From the NCBI RefSeq assembly GCF_030323265.1, contig NZ_CP104992.1, forward strand, positions 801,001 through 865,000: a stretch of 64,000 nt of DNA, written 5' to 3'. Shown one piece after another: positions 19,728-29,173 of the stretch; position 1 is the first letter of the stretch, and each line of letters opens with the position of its first letter. The stretch is from Terrirhizobium terrae (GTDB taxonomy: Bacteria > Pseudomonadota > Alphaproteobacteria > Rhizobiales > Rhizobiaceae). Below the pieces are notes generated by a model. The model did not search any database. It was given only the letters and a program-made list of their open reading frames with translations, and had not been told where the DNA came from. Position numbers and translations under genes: made by a program.

Positions 19728-20548
19728 CGCTTCGCCCTCGCTGCCGGCAACGGAGAAAATCCGCCGGTGGATCCGGGACCGGCGGGGCCGGCAGCCAGAC
19801 CGCTCAGAGCCGCGAATGCCTGCCTTATGTCGCCCGTTCCGGTGCTGGCGATGATCTCGGCAACCGCGCCCGAAGCCAGTACCTTGCCGCGATCGAGGAT
19901 CACGACGTCGTCGCCGTCATCCACTTCGTCGATGAGATGGGTAGCCCAGAGCACACTGACGCCCGTCTCCGCGACTAGCGCACGGATCGACGCGAGGATC
20001 TCCGCCCGCGATCGAATGTCGAGCCCAACGGTTGCCTCATCGAGCAGCAGAAGCGAGGGCCGGTGCAGGAGAGCGCGCACGATTTCGACGCGACGCATCT
20101 GGCCACCGGAAAGGTTTCTCGCCTTCTCATGCAGCTTGTCGCCCATGTCGACCTGTGCCAGCAGGGCCTTGGTCCGTGCCAGCGCCTCCTTGCGGCCGAT
20201 GCCGTGCAGGGCTGCGTGATAGGACAGGTTCTGCGCGATACTGAGATCGAGATCGAGCGTACGCGCCTGGAACACGATGCCGAGCCGTCTCAAGGCTTCT
20301 CCCGGCACACGCCGCACATCCCGGCCGAAGATGCGGATTACACCCTGCCTTGTGTCATAGAGATGGCTGATCAGCGAGAACAGCGTCGTCTTGCCGGCAC
20401 CGTTCAGCCCAAGCAGTACCGTGAAACGCCCGACTGGGATGGAAAAGGATACCTCGTCGAGAGCCTTCTTGCCCCCATAGGCATGGCTGACCTCGATGAC
20501 TTCAAGAGCCAGCGCTTCCACCCTGCCATCCTCCATATCGGCATGCAT
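19724..20548 (-). CDS. ABC transporter ATPase, PQQ-associated
   Basis: About 274 aa with Walker A GLNGAGKTT, Q-loop GIVFQARTLDLDLS, signature LSGGQMRRVE and Walker B LLLLDEATVGLD, then the H-loop His in ATHLIDE. This layout and the 'vGLD' form are typical of ATPases paired with ABC-2 exporters. The ATG at 20548 is preferred to one at 20587 because GGAGGAGCGG lies just before it. A Gly/Pro/Ala-rich tail of about 25 residues follows the domain. Confidence 0.88.
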   Translation of the reverse strand: MHADMEDGRVEALALEVIEVSHAYGGKKALDEVSFSIPVGRFTVLLGLNGAGKTTLFSLISHLYDTRQGVIRIFGRDVRRVPGEALRRLGIVFQARTLDLDLSIAQNLSYHAALHGIGRKEALARTKALLAQVDMGDKLHEKARNLSGGQMRRVEIVRALLHRPSLLLLDEATVGLDIRSRAEILASIRALVAETGVSVLWATHLIDEVDDGDDVVILDRGKVLASGAVAEIIASTGTGDIRQAFAALSGLAAGPAGPGSTGGFSPLPAARAKR

Positions 20549-20621
20549 TTCTTCCGCTCCTCCCATGTTCGAGCATGCTGGCGACATCCTCCCGAAGCCG
20601 CCAGCTGCCCATCATCTTGCG

Positions 20622-21113
20622 CTATTTAATCGTGATCGTTCCCTTCATGCCCTTGTCCGCCAGATCCGGCACGGACCATGTGTATTGCCCGGGCCGCACC
20701 GCGGTGAACTGCACCTGCATGGTGCCCTCGCTGTCGAATTCCAGCCAGGCTGGCGCGCCGTTCATGTGAACCTCGAGATCGTTGATGACGATCTGGTTCA
20801 TCCAGACATTGCGGAAGAGATCGGTGACGAACTTGTATTCGAGCCCAGCCGCAGAGGTGATTTTCCAGCGATAGCCCTGGCCTGCGACCAGTTCGAAATC
20901 CTTGCGGTTCACCACAAAACTGTCCTTGGACGATCCGAGGATGAGTTCCGGCACATCCTTGCTGGCCCGGGTGACCTTCTCCGTTGCCGCCGTGGGCTTG
21001 GCAGCCGGCTGGTCATCATCGTCGTCGTCATCCTTGTCCTGCGCCAGGCCCATGCCTGCCGACAGAAAGATTACCGCCAGTGTCGCGACTGCAAATTTCC
21101 GATATGCCTGCAT
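20622..21113 (-). CDS. Periplasmic cupredoxin-like protein without copper ligands
   Basis: A 163-aa secreted protein. A signal peptide ends at GLAQ, then a run of seven Asp (29–35 or so) in a short acidic linker, then a beta-rich domain whose end (PDLADKGMKGTITIK) matches the last strand of plastocyanin-like domains. The Cys and His normally found before the Met in that loop are absent (SVPDL instead of C..H), so it probably does not hold type-1 copper. The acidic run could bind cations. The start has GAGGAGGAG. It lies between the ABC ATPase and the beta-propeller gene. Confidence 0.6.
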   Translation of the reverse strand: MQAYRKFAVATLAVIFLSAGMGLAQDKDDDDDDDQPAAKPTAATEKVTRASKDVPELILGSSKDSFVVNRKDFELVAGQGYRWKITSAAGLEYKFVTDLFRNVWMNQIVINDLEVHMNGAPAWLEFDSEGTMQVQFTAVRPGQYTWSVPDLADKGMKGTITIK

Positions 21114-21149
21114 TATCTTCTCCTCCTCTTCGCTCCTCAAAATCCGTGC

Positions 21150-22130
21150 TCACTTCGGCGAGACCACCACACCCCATGGCATCGCGCCGACTGTCACTGA
21201 CTGCACGGGCTCGTCGGTCGCCACGTCGATGAAGGTGATGTCGTTGGAGACGCCATTGGTGCTGATGATGGTCTTCTGGTCGGGGGTGAAGGCGAGCTGC
21301 CACACCCGTTGGCCGACCAGCACGTATTTCTCCACCTTGTAGGTAGCGGTATCGACCACCGCCACGCGGTTTGCCGGACCGAGCGCCACATAGGCCTTCT
21401 TGCCGTCGGCGGTGATGCGCACACCGACCGGCTGGATCGCTTCCGATCTCAGGCCGGCGATCTCGAAGGTAATCTTGTGCTTCACCTCGCGGCTGTCATT
21501 GTCGATCACCGAGACCGTGCCGCCGATCTCAGCGCTAACCCAGACTTCCGACCCGTCCGGCTTGAATTCGGCGAACCGCGGCCGTGAATCGACCAAAACG
21601 TTGTCAGTAATCTCGTGGCTGTCCGTATCGATGAAATGCGCCATGTTCGTCGTCTCCGACGTATTCACCATGGTCTTGCCATCGGGGCTGATACCCATGC
21701 CTTCCGGCTCGACACCGACCGGGATTTCAGCCAGCACATCGCTGCTTTCGATGTCGATAACGGTGACCAGATTGTCGTCCTCGTTGGCGACATAGAGCGT
21801 CTTGCCATCGGGCGAGAGAACGAACAGTTCCGGGTCCGGCCCCGAAGGCAGTTGGCCGACGATCTCATGGGTCTCGGTATCGATCACCTCGATCGTGTCG
21901 TCGTCGCTGGCGCAGAGATAGATGAACTTGCCGTCATGAGAGATGGTGATGCCGCGCGGCCGCTGGCCGACGGGAAGCGTCTTCACCACCGCGCCGGTCG
22001 CCGTGTCCACCACCGTGACCGAATTATCCTTCTCGTTCGAGACATAGGCCATGAAAGCTTCCGCTTCCGGCGCCGTGCAGGTAATCCCGGCAGCAAATGC
22101 GATGGCAGCAAAGGTCGTTCTGTTCGACAT
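21150..22130 (-). CDS. PQQ-associated YVTN beta-propeller protein
   Basis: A 326-aa secreted seven-bladed propeller. A signal peptide (MSNRTTFAAIAFAAGITCTA…EA) is followed by repeats of the form 'V.VIDT.T…G.LP.G..P..…SPDGK.LYVANE'. It corresponds to the beta-propeller that accompanies PQQ-dependent alcohol catabolism (TIGR03866 type, by recall). GGGAGGGG precedes the ATG at 22130. It is 33 bases after the substrate-binding gene, in the same operon. Confidence 0.85.
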   Translation of the reverse strand: MSNRTTFAAIAFAAGITCTAPEAEAFMAYVSNEKDNSVTVVDTATGAVVKTLPVGQRPRGITISHDGKFIYLCASDDDTIEVIDTETHEIVGQLPSGPDPELFVLSPDGKTLYVANEDDNLVTVIDIESSDVLAEIPVGVEPEGMGISPDGKTMVNTSETTNMAHFIDTDSHEITDNVLVDSRPRFAEFKPDGSEVWVSAEIGGTVSVIDNDSREVKHKITFEIAGLRSEAIQPVGVRITADGKKAYVALGPANRVAVVDTATYKVEKYVLVGQRVWQLAFTPDQKTIISTNGVSNDITFIDVATDEPVQSVTVGAMPWGVVVSPK

Positions 22131-22163
22131 GTCGGCCCCTCCCAAGGCTCGTTCGCAATCACC

Positions 22164-23441
22164 CTATTTCAGCACGCATTTCGTCTCCGGCTGGTCGATG
22201 CCGAGCGTGTCGAGCTCGGAAAACTGATGCAGAAACCCCTCCTGCGGTGAGGTCGACACGACCGATCGCCCATCGCCGAGAAAGATCGGCTGCCTGAGCT
22301 GCCAGTTCCATTGCCGGAAGGTCAGCTTCTGCCCCTTGAAGGCGGCGATCGAAAAGTCCTCCGAGCGGATGAACCCTGCAATCTGGCCAACATCCGTGCT
22401 GCGCGTCCGCGTCGCCGCCTCGCCGATGATGCGCACGGCAGTCCAGGCCGACATGTCCTTCGCCAGCATGCGCCGGCCGTTGGCCTTGGCAAACCGGTTC
22501 TGGATCTGCGTGCCGCCCCATTGTTCGCTGGCGGGGTGCCATGCGGTCGGGATCAGCCCCGCCGTGCCCGCCACCGGCCGCGGCTGCCAGGTGCGAAACG
22601 GCACGTAGGTACCGAAAACCTCGCTTTCGTCAGCTACCAGCAGGACATCGTGGTCCGGCAGGCTCTGGGTAAAAACCGGCATCTGCCGCTGGATCTGCAC
22701 CACGCCACTATCGGTCCGCCGCGCAGTACCCGTGTCTGTGAACTCTTTTTCCGCAACGATCTCGCCGCCGAAACGGGTAGCCGCGCGTCTCAGGGCATCG
22801 GCAAAGAGCCGGTCTCCCTCATGCGATCCATAGATCAGCGCCCAGCGACGCCACTGCTTCCAGATAAGATACTGCGCCAGCCCGTCGGCCAGCATGCTGC
22901 GCGTCGGCGCGACGTGAAAAACATCGGCGCGGCAGTTCTCCTCGCGCAAACTGTCGTCAGCTGAACCGACATTGAAGACTAAGATACCCTTGGCCTTGGC
23001 CGCATCTGCGATGGAAAGAAGCTGGCGGGCAGAGACATCCGCGACGATGGTGGTAACGCCTCTCTTCCGCAGGTCCTCGAATGCCGGGATCACATCCGCA
23101 TCGAGCTTCACCTCGACTACATCGAGCGAGAATGCCTGCCCGAGAAAACGGCCGGTCGTGTTGTTGTCGGTGATTGCCACCTCGGCGCCCGCAACGCCTT
23201 CGTCGCGGGGCGCTACATCTAGTACGGAGAGCGTCAGCTGAGGTTCATAGGCCCTGATATAGCCGAGCCTCAACTCAACAGGCGGCTCGCCTTTGGAAGG
23301 TCGCTGGGCGACCGCATTGCCGCCAATGAGAAGAGTAAGAAAGAAAGAAACGGATAGAACAAACACATAAAGCACCGCGACCCATCCTCCGGCGGACATC
23401 GTACAGCAGCTCCGACGCGGGGCCGGATCAGTACGTTTCAT
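22164..23441 (-). CDS. PQQ-associated ABC substrate-binding protein
   Basis: A 425-aa periplasmic protein with a long N-terminal hydrophobic segment (about 18–42) and a two-lobed branched-chain-amino-acid-receptor-like fold (LRLGYIRAYEPQLTLS, GVAGAEVAITDNNTTGRFLG, WALIYGSHEGDRLFADALRRA). By recall it fits the TIGR03863 group, found beside PQQ-dependent alcohol dehydrogenases. It is first in the five-gene minus-strand operon and is divergent from pqqA, so pqq and transporter genes share one control region (23442–23601). Confidence 0.8.
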   Translation of the reverse strand: MKRTDPAPRRSCCTMSAGGWVAVLYVFVLSVSFFLTLLIGGNAVAQRPSKGEPPVELRLGYIRAYEPQLTLSVLDVAPRDEGVAGAEVAITDNNTTGRFLGQAFSLDVVEVKLDADVIPAFEDLRKRGVTTIVADVSARQLLSIADAAKAKGILVFNVGSADDSLREENCRADVFHVAPTRSMLADGLAQYLIWKQWRRWALIYGSHEGDRLFADALRRAATRFGGEIVAEKEFTDTGTARRTDSGVVQIQRQMPVFTQSLPDHDVLLVADESEVFGTYVPFRTWQPRPVAGTAGLIPTAWHPASEQWGGTQIQNRFAKANGRRMLAKDMSAWTAVRIIGEAATRTRSTDVGQIAGFIRSEDFSIAAFKGQKLTFRQWNWQLRQPIFLGDGRSVVSTSPQEGFLHQFSELDTLGIDQPETKCVLK

Positions 23442-23601
23442 TCGGTGCCTAGGTCAGCCTATCCAAGACGATCGAAATTTCAACCTGAAAACAGAGGCCT
23501 TCGCTCAAATTCGCGCGATGGTGGCGTTCTGATCTTGGATATGAGAAATATTGGAGTAGGATGATCTTGTCAGAATGTTTTTATGAGGAAGGAGGAGCCC
23601 C

Positions 23602-23697
23602 ATGAAAAAGACCTGGAAGAAGCCTGCAATGTGCACCGTGGCCGTCGGCATGGAAATGTCCCGTTACTTTCCTGCTCAGCTGCCAGCGAAGAAATAG
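23602..23697 (+). CDS. pqqA: PQQ precursor peptide
   Basis: A 31-aa peptide with the invariant Glu-x-x-x-Tyr pair (Glu18 and Tyr22 in GMEMSRYF) that is cross-linked to make pyrroloquinoline quinone. The N-terminus (KTWKKPA) matches the usual 'W.KP' opening. GGAGGAG lies 5 bases before the ATG. It is longer at the C-terminus than the common 22–24 residues, ending FPAQLPAKK. It supplies the cofactor of XoxF. Confidence 0.88.
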   Translation: MKKTWKKPAMCTVAVGMEMSRYFPAQLPAKK

Positions 23698-23901
23698 GCA
23701 CTGTCCGCCGTCCTCTCCGGTATATCGGATGGGGCGGCACACCCACGGCGAGCGCGACTATATCAACTGCCACGAAGGCGGGAAGGTATTGTAGTGGCTG
23801 CAATCCGGACGCCCCATGAAATCGGTGCACGTGCGGTTCAAAAGCTGCGCCACATGCGGTGGTGGCTGGCAGCCACCTGCGCAGAATAGGGGCTGGTAGG
23901 T
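23698..23901 (+). other. 204-bp gap where pqqB and pqqC would normally lie
   Basis: Between pqqA and pqqD there is no room for pqqB or pqqC, and no frame resembles the start of PqqB or the end of PqqC. A few short frames are open but none is recognised. Either the genes lie elsewhere or this is an old deletion whose junction has drifted. Confidence 0.55.
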
Positions 23902-24201
23902 ATGAGAAATCTGAACCGCACACGGCACATCGTATCACCCCACTCCACACCCGCATTGAAGCCCCATGTGCGGCTGCAGTTCGATCCCGTGCGCGGAGCC
24001 TGGGCCGTCCTTTCACCGGAAAAGGTGTTCTGGCCGGACGAGGTAAGCCTCGACATTCTAAGACTCTGCGACGGCAGAACGCCGCTCGACCGCATTCTGC
24101 AGGACCTGTCCAGCCAATACGATGCACCCGTCGCTGAAATCGCCGAAGACGTCGAGATATTCCTGCAGGAATGGTCCGACCGGGCGCTGGTGACCCTATG
24201 A
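23902..24201 (+). CDS. pqqD: PQQ biosynthesis peptide chaperone
   Basis: 99 aa; PqqD binds the PqqA peptide and presents it to the radical-SAM enzyme PqqE. Visible features are PHVRLQFDPVRGAWAVLSPE, then DILRLCDGRTPLDRILQDL and a C-terminal helix with DVEIFLQEW, all in the family order. Its stop overlaps the pqqE ATG (ATGA), which fits their known physical partnership. Confidence 0.9.
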   Translation: MRNLNRTRHIVSPHSTPALKPHVRLQFDPVRGAWAVLSPEKVFWPDEVSLDILRLCDGRTPLDRILQDLSSQYDAPVAEIAEDVEIFLQEWSDRALVTL

Positions 24202-25350
24202 GCACGGCAATTCTACCCCTATCGGAATGTTGGCCGAGCTGACGCATCGCTGTCCGCTGCAATGCCTTTATTGCTCCAATCCGATCGAACTCCTGAAGGC
24301 CAACCGGGAAATGCCGACCGAGGCATGGCTTTCGCTTTTCGAGGAGGCTGCCGATCTCGGCGTGCTGCAGATCCACCTTTCCGGTGGTGAACCGACATTG
24401 CGGTCCGATCTCGAGTTGCTTGTCGCCACCTTGGCCCGGCGCGGCGTCTATACCAACCTCATCACCGCGGGTGTGGGCATCGCCGAGGGCCGCATTCAGG
24501 CACTGGCGGATGCCGGGCTCGATCACGTCCAGATCAGTTTTCAGGGCGCCCATGCGCCTACCACGGAGAAGATCGGCAATAACCGCGGCAGCCACGAGAA
24601 GAAGATCCGGACTGCCCGGCAAATCCGCGCCGCCGGCCTGCCACTCACCATCAATGCGCCGATCCATCGGCACAACATCGCCGAAATCCCTGCCTTCATC
24701 GAGCTTGCTCTTGAGCTTGATGCCGAACGGATCGAGATCGCCAATGTCCAATATGCCGGGTGGGCGCTGCTCAACCGCGAAGCACTGATGCCGGACAGGG
24801 AGACGGTGGAGCGAGAGGTCGAGATCGTCCAGCAGGCGCAGGAGGAACTGCATGGCATTCTCACCGTCGATTTCGTCCCGCCGGACTATTTCGCCATTTA
24901 CCCGAAACCCTGCATGGGCGGCTGGGCACGCGACGCCTTCATGGTGGCCCCGGATGGCACGGTCCTTCCCTGCCATGCGGCGGGAACCATCCCGAACCTC
25001 ACCTTCGATCGCTACGGCGAAAAAGCCTGTCCGACATCTGGCGCCATTCACCAGCCTTCAATGCCTTCCGCGGTACGGATTGGATGGCTGCGCCGTGTCG
25101 TAGCTGCGATCGCAGGGAGATCGACTGGGGCGGCTGTCGCTGCCAGGCCATGGCGATTGCCGGCAATGCCGCTGCCACGGACCCGGCTTGCATCAAATCC
25201 CCGCTGCATAACCGCATGAAAAGCCTGATTGAAAAATCCCTCGCCACGGACGGGGATCAATTTCGCTATCGCCGCATCGGTATGGGAAACCAATCGAAGC
25301 CCGACGCCCCTCAGCCTGTTGAGACCGCGTTATCCGGTCACGAAGCCTAG
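24198..25350 (+). CDS. pqqE: PqqA peptide cyclase, radical SAM (two frameshifts)
   Basis: About 384 aa. It joins Glu and Tyr of PqqA. The radical-SAM cluster site is HRCPLQCLYCSNP; HLSGGEPTLRSDLELL follows; and the SPASM-type cysteines are in CHAAGTIP and APCRSCDRREIDWGGCRCQA. Single bases are missing at about 24210–24216 in a C-run (true start reads MSTAILPPIGMLAELT) and near 25020–25030 (GEKSLSDIWRHSPAFN restored). The start is fixed by overlap with the pqqD stop. Confidence 0.9.
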
Positions 25351-25514
25351 GCGGCGCATAAGCCCCTCGACGACACGGAGCAGACGCTCAAGACCAGGCC
25401 GGCTTCTTGCAGTTTTCTGCCATCGCCTGACAGAGCCGAAGCCTCACTGCGATCCGTTCGATCTCCACATTTTCCTGTAACTGCATTGCAACGTTTGCCG
25501 TGTAGCGTCGGCCC

Positions 25515-27246
25515 ATGTTTTGGGACGATTTACAAAAAGCAATTTTGACGACCGTGCTGGGCCTTGCGATACTCGCGTCTCTGGCCGCCACGCCGCTTGC
25601 CGCCGCCGAACCCGTGAGCATTGGAAGCTCCTGCTGGGCATCCAGCCGTTTGTCGGAGGATGTCACCGCGGTCGCCCGGACGCCCGAGCGCTGGATCTGC
25701 GGGGATCAGACCTATTCGCTCTCAGGCGAGCGGGTGCTGCTGCGTTTCGATATAGCGGGCGGTGAGACGTCTCCCCAATACCTCTTCTCAAGACGAAGCG
25801 CGCTTGAGGCCATACATCTGCTGGCAATCGATCAGGACGGCGCCATGCGACAGAACAGTCTGCCCGCTGGTGACCTGCAAAGCTCCCTGCGCGGGGGCTA
25901 TTTCAAGGCCCACCTGCCTGGTGTGACAGGCGACACGCGTCAGGTCGTCGTGGCCTTCGATCTGCCGAGCCATCGGATGACGCTTGAAAGAGCCTATCTG
26001 GCGCCAACGGATCTCGCCCTCGGCTCGAATTTCCTGCGTCCATTGCTGATCCTTGCCATGCTCGCCGGCATGCTATTCATGCCGCTCATCTTCAACGCGG
26101 CCTTTTACCAGAATCCTGCGCGAACCATTCGTGCTTTGGCATTCGGCGCTGACGATCTCGTTGCTGTTGACGATTTTCATCTCATCCGCGCTTGCCGTCG
26201 TTCTCTTCGATCCACCGGCAATGACGCTGAGCTGGATGACGACGGTGACCTTCGGCCTGACGGTCGCATCGGGGGCGATGTTCACCTACAGCTTCATTGA
26301 ACCCGGCCGCATGCATCCCTTGCTGCGCAGGGCACTGCCTTACTGTGCCTGCTGGGCGATATTGCTGAGCACATTTCACGCGGCATTTCCCTTCGTCGCG
26401 CGCCCGATGCATTCGACCGTATATACGGCGGCCTTCGCGCCAATTCTCGCGATCTTCCTCTTGGCGGTAACCGATGCCCTGTGGCGCGGAAGCCGCGCAG
26501 CCAAATTCCAGGCGGTCGGCTATATACCGATAATCATTACAGGGCTGGTCCGTCTCGTCACCGGCGTGGTTCCATGGTTGGAAAGCAACGATGCCATGCT
26601 CCTGTTTTATGCAGGCTGCGCCTGCGAAGTGCTCTTCACCACGCTCGGCGTGGCCGACCGTTTCATGACGATCAAGCATCAGCGCGACAATGCGCGTTTC
26701 GAAGCCGATGTCCTGAAGCGCTTGTCCGAGCGCGACCCGTTGACGGGGCTGCTGAACCGGCGGGCGATCGAACAGAACTTCGAAAAGTACCAGGCCGATG
26801 GCTATCACACCCTGGCGGTTCTCGACCTTGATCATTTCAAGACCATCAACGACCTGCACGGCCACGGGACCGGCGACGCCGTGCTGGTTGCCGTGGCGCA
26901 AGTCCTTCAGGCTGACCTGCAGGTTCATGCATTCCGCCTCGGCGGCGAGGAATTCGTATTGCTTGTGCGCGGCGAGGATGCTCATCTGCGGGCCGAGCGC
27001 CGGCGTCAGGCAATCCCCGCCGCGGTCGCGAACGCCGTTTCAGGCCTTGGACATCCTGTCACGGCCAGCATGGGCATAGCGGGCTCGCCGCTGGATGCCG
27101 AAATGGGGTTCGCGGAACTCTATCGGCAGGCAGACACGTTGCTCTACGAAGCCAAACTCGCCGGCCGCAATCGAACCAAAGTGACGCTGCCGCAGGTACC
27201 GAAGAATAGCGTGGATTCAGCTTTCAACGACGCAGCCTGTGGTTGA
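25515..27246 (+). CDS. 7TM-DISM membrane diguanylate cyclase (frameshifted)
   Basis: About 576 aa. It has a signal peptide, a periplasmic sensing domain (about 35–170), seven predicted membrane helices and a C-terminal GGDEF domain. The catalytic site is GGEEF (RLGGEEFVLL); DLDHFKTINDLHG and DPLTGLLNRRA are the domain landmarks. It would make cyclic di-GMP in response to an external ligand. One extra C at about 26108–26109 breaks the frame in the first membrane helix; repaired reading NAAFYRILREPFVLWH. It is monocistronic. Confidence 0.85.
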
Positions 27247-27306
27247 GAAGAATGCTATCTTGACCGACCACATCTCCAGCATCACCTGAGGCAGCGGACC
27301 AATCGT

Positions 27307-27909
27307 TCACGCGTGCTCATGCTTGTAGGTTGCGACCCGGTAGATGTAGATGGCGATGAGGAGGACAAGGACCACCGTCGAAACCGGATCGACATAGTCC
27401 GCGACGACGCTGTAGGCCTGCCCCAGCAAATATCCCGCCATGGCAAGCCCCGTGGTCCAGATGAATGTGCCGATGGCCGACAGCGCGAGGAATTGTCCGA
27501 GCGACATGGACTCGATGCCAGCCGGCACGGATATCAGTGTTCGTATGGTTGGAATGAGACGGCCGACGAGGACGGAGACCTTGCCGTGGCGCTTGAAACG
27601 TTCCGCCGCCGCATCTACGTCCGATGGGGACATGGTAAGCCATCGACCGTGGCGCGAAGCAAACCGCTTCACTCCTTCATGACCGAGCTTTTTGCCAAGA
27701 AAATACCAGGGCAGGATCCCTAGCAGCGAGCCGACGGTGCCCGAGGCGATGACCACCAGGATATTCAAGTCGCCACGCGTCGCAAGGTAGCCGGCAAGCG
27801 GCATGATCAGTTCCGACGGGATAGGCGGAAAGATGTTCTCCAGAAACATGAGCAGCGCAATGCCGAATGGCCCAAGCGTTTCCATCATCGTGTGAACCAG
27901 TCTTTCCAT
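27307..27909 (-). CDS. DedA family membrane protein
   Basis: 200 aa with four to five membrane segments. It has the DedA/SNARE-associated features ENIFPPIPSELIMPLAGYLA and the conserved FGRF-like region (VGRLIPTIRTLISVPAG). Members act in lipid carrier flipping and membrane homeostasis. The ATG at 27909 is chosen over a longer frame because GAGAGGA precedes it and the first helix follows. It is divergent from osmC. Confidence 0.88.
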   Translation of the reverse strand: MERLVHTMMETLGPFGIALLMFLENIFPPIPSELIMPLAGYLATRGDLNILVVIASGTVGSLLGILPWYFLGKKLGHEGVKRFASRHGRWLTMSPSDVDAAAERFKRHGKVSVLVGRLIPTIRTLISVPAGIESMSLGQFLALSAIGTFIWTTGLAMAGYLLGQAYSVVADYVDPVSTVVLVLLIAIYIYRVATYKHEHA

Positions 27910-28066
27910 TTTGTTCCTCTCGCATTGGCGTGCTGCCCAACGCGCGAGAGGTCGAAAAGTTACAGCCGTCGACATGTCCCGGCGCGGAGATTTTGTCGGA
28001 TCGTCCGGAACGTTGTGCGTCGACGGTCCGTTGGCCCATCGCAACGAAAAGACGAGGAGACACACA

Positions 28067-28498
28067 ATGGCGATCAACAAGAATGGCTCTGCACACTGGG
28101 TCGGTGGACTGAAAGACGGCAAGGGGCAGGTCTCGACGGAAAGCGGCGCACTGAAGTCGCAGCCTTATGGCTTCAACACGCGGTTCGAAGGCGTGCCGGG
28201 CACTAACCCGGAAGAGCTGATCGGTGCCGCACACGCGGCCTGCTTCACGATGGCGCTCTCCAAGTCGCTTGGAGAGGCTGGCCTGACGGCTGAAAGCCTT
28301 GAGACCAAGGCCGTCGTTTCCCTTGATAAGGTCGGCGACGGGTTCGAAATCACGGGTGTCGAGCTGAATCTGCGCGGATCGGTTCCCGGAACGGATGAAG
28401 CAACGTTTGTCGGAATTGCCGAGCAGGTAAAATCCGCCTGCCCCGTATCGAAGGCGCTTTCGGCCGTTCCGATCAGCCTAAATGTTGCCTTTGCATAG
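28067..28498 (+). CDS. OsmC family peroxidase
   Basis: 143 aa. The two redox cysteines of the OsmC/Ohr family are in HAACFTMALS and KSACPVSKAL, and the N-terminus (AHWVGGLKDGKGQVSTESG) is that of OsmC rather than Ohr. It reduces organic hydroperoxides using thiols. The ATG at 28067 has GAGGAGA upstream. It is monocistronic and followed by a strong hairpin. Confidence 0.9.
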   Translation: MAINKNGSAHWVGGLKDGKGQVSTESGALKSQPYGFNTRFEGVPGTNPEELIGAAHAACFTMALSKSLGEAGLTAESLETKAVVSLDKVGDGFEITGVELNLRGSVPGTDEATFVGIAEQVKSACPVSKALSAVPISLNVAFA

Positions 28499-28507
28499 GA
28501 CAAAACC

Positions 28508-28531
28508 GCGGCCGGGGAGCATCCCGGCCGC
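28508..28531 (+). terminator. Hairpin after osmC
   Basis: GCGGCCGGG and CCCGGCCGC form a perfect 9-bp stem with a 6-nt loop, beginning 10 bases after the osmC stop. The T-run is not adjacent; a run of eight T lies at about 28554–28561. Confidence 0.55.
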
Positions 28532-28595
28532 AAACGCCGCTCAAGGCCGAGGTCTTTTTTTGAGCGTGGGTACTATTGGGGACTTCGCCTAAAAA

Positions 28596-28685
28596 CCGTT
28601 TTCCGGAAAAAACGGAGGGCGCTCAACCCATCATGGGGAGCGCCCTCGTCACCCGCGACAGCAAACGCGCGACCATCATGGTCGC
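28596..28685. repeat. Cluster of three palindromes in an intergenic region
   Basis: Three dyads follow one another: CCGTTTTCCGGAAAAAACGG (28596–28615), a 31-bp near-perfect palindrome with AGGGCGCTC and GAGCGCCCT arms around CCCATCATGGG (28616–28646), and GCGACCATCATGGTCGC (28669–28685). The last two share the core CCATCATGG, with centres 45 bp apart. This looks like a REP/RIME-type intergenic repeat of rhizobia or an operator pair. Confidence 0.5.
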
Positions 28686-28761
28686 TGCAGGCCGTCGTCA
28701 CTGTGGGTGGTAAGCAATAGATGAGGATGGCGATACGGATATTCAAGACCGGAGCGGCGGC

Positions 28762-28956
28762 TCAGCGAAACCACTTCTCCGCGGCAGCGAGTAGTTCGCG
28801 TTCATCATCGACCCCATCCTGAAACAGCCTGACCAGCAGCATGGCCAGCTCATCGGGATGCGTGTCATGCTCAGGTATCACCTGGGCGAAGACCCTTTCG
28901 AGCATTGCCAGGTCCTGAGGACGAAGTGGAACGTCTGCTGGTAATCTTCCGCGCAT
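28762..28956 (-). CDS. Small hypothetical protein
   Basis: 64 aa, acidic and helical, with MLERVFAQVIPEHDTHPDELAMLLVRLFQDG in its middle (positions 18–48). No family is recognised. The ATG at 28956 is chosen because the upstream part of the frame is rich in Arg and looks non-coding. It is convergent with osmC across the palindromic region. Confidence 0.45.
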   Translation of the reverse strand: MRGRLPADVPLRPQDLAMLERVFAQVIPEHDTHPDELAMLLVRLFQDGVDDERELLAAAEKWFR

Positions 28957-29173
28957 TCCGCACGCTACGGTCTGCGATCGTCGCTTGCAACTGACACCAA
29001 GTCGCAAATCGGGTCCCGACAGAGGAAAGTAGATATAAATCACTCGCGATCGACCACATTTGCGTGAATGTGATCCGTGTAGAGCCATTGAACCGGGTCG
29101 CAATCCTCTGCGCTTGGGAGGAACCAAGTCGATCCCGAAAGGTTGGGGGCTGTGTCAGCTCCAGGAGATCCCA

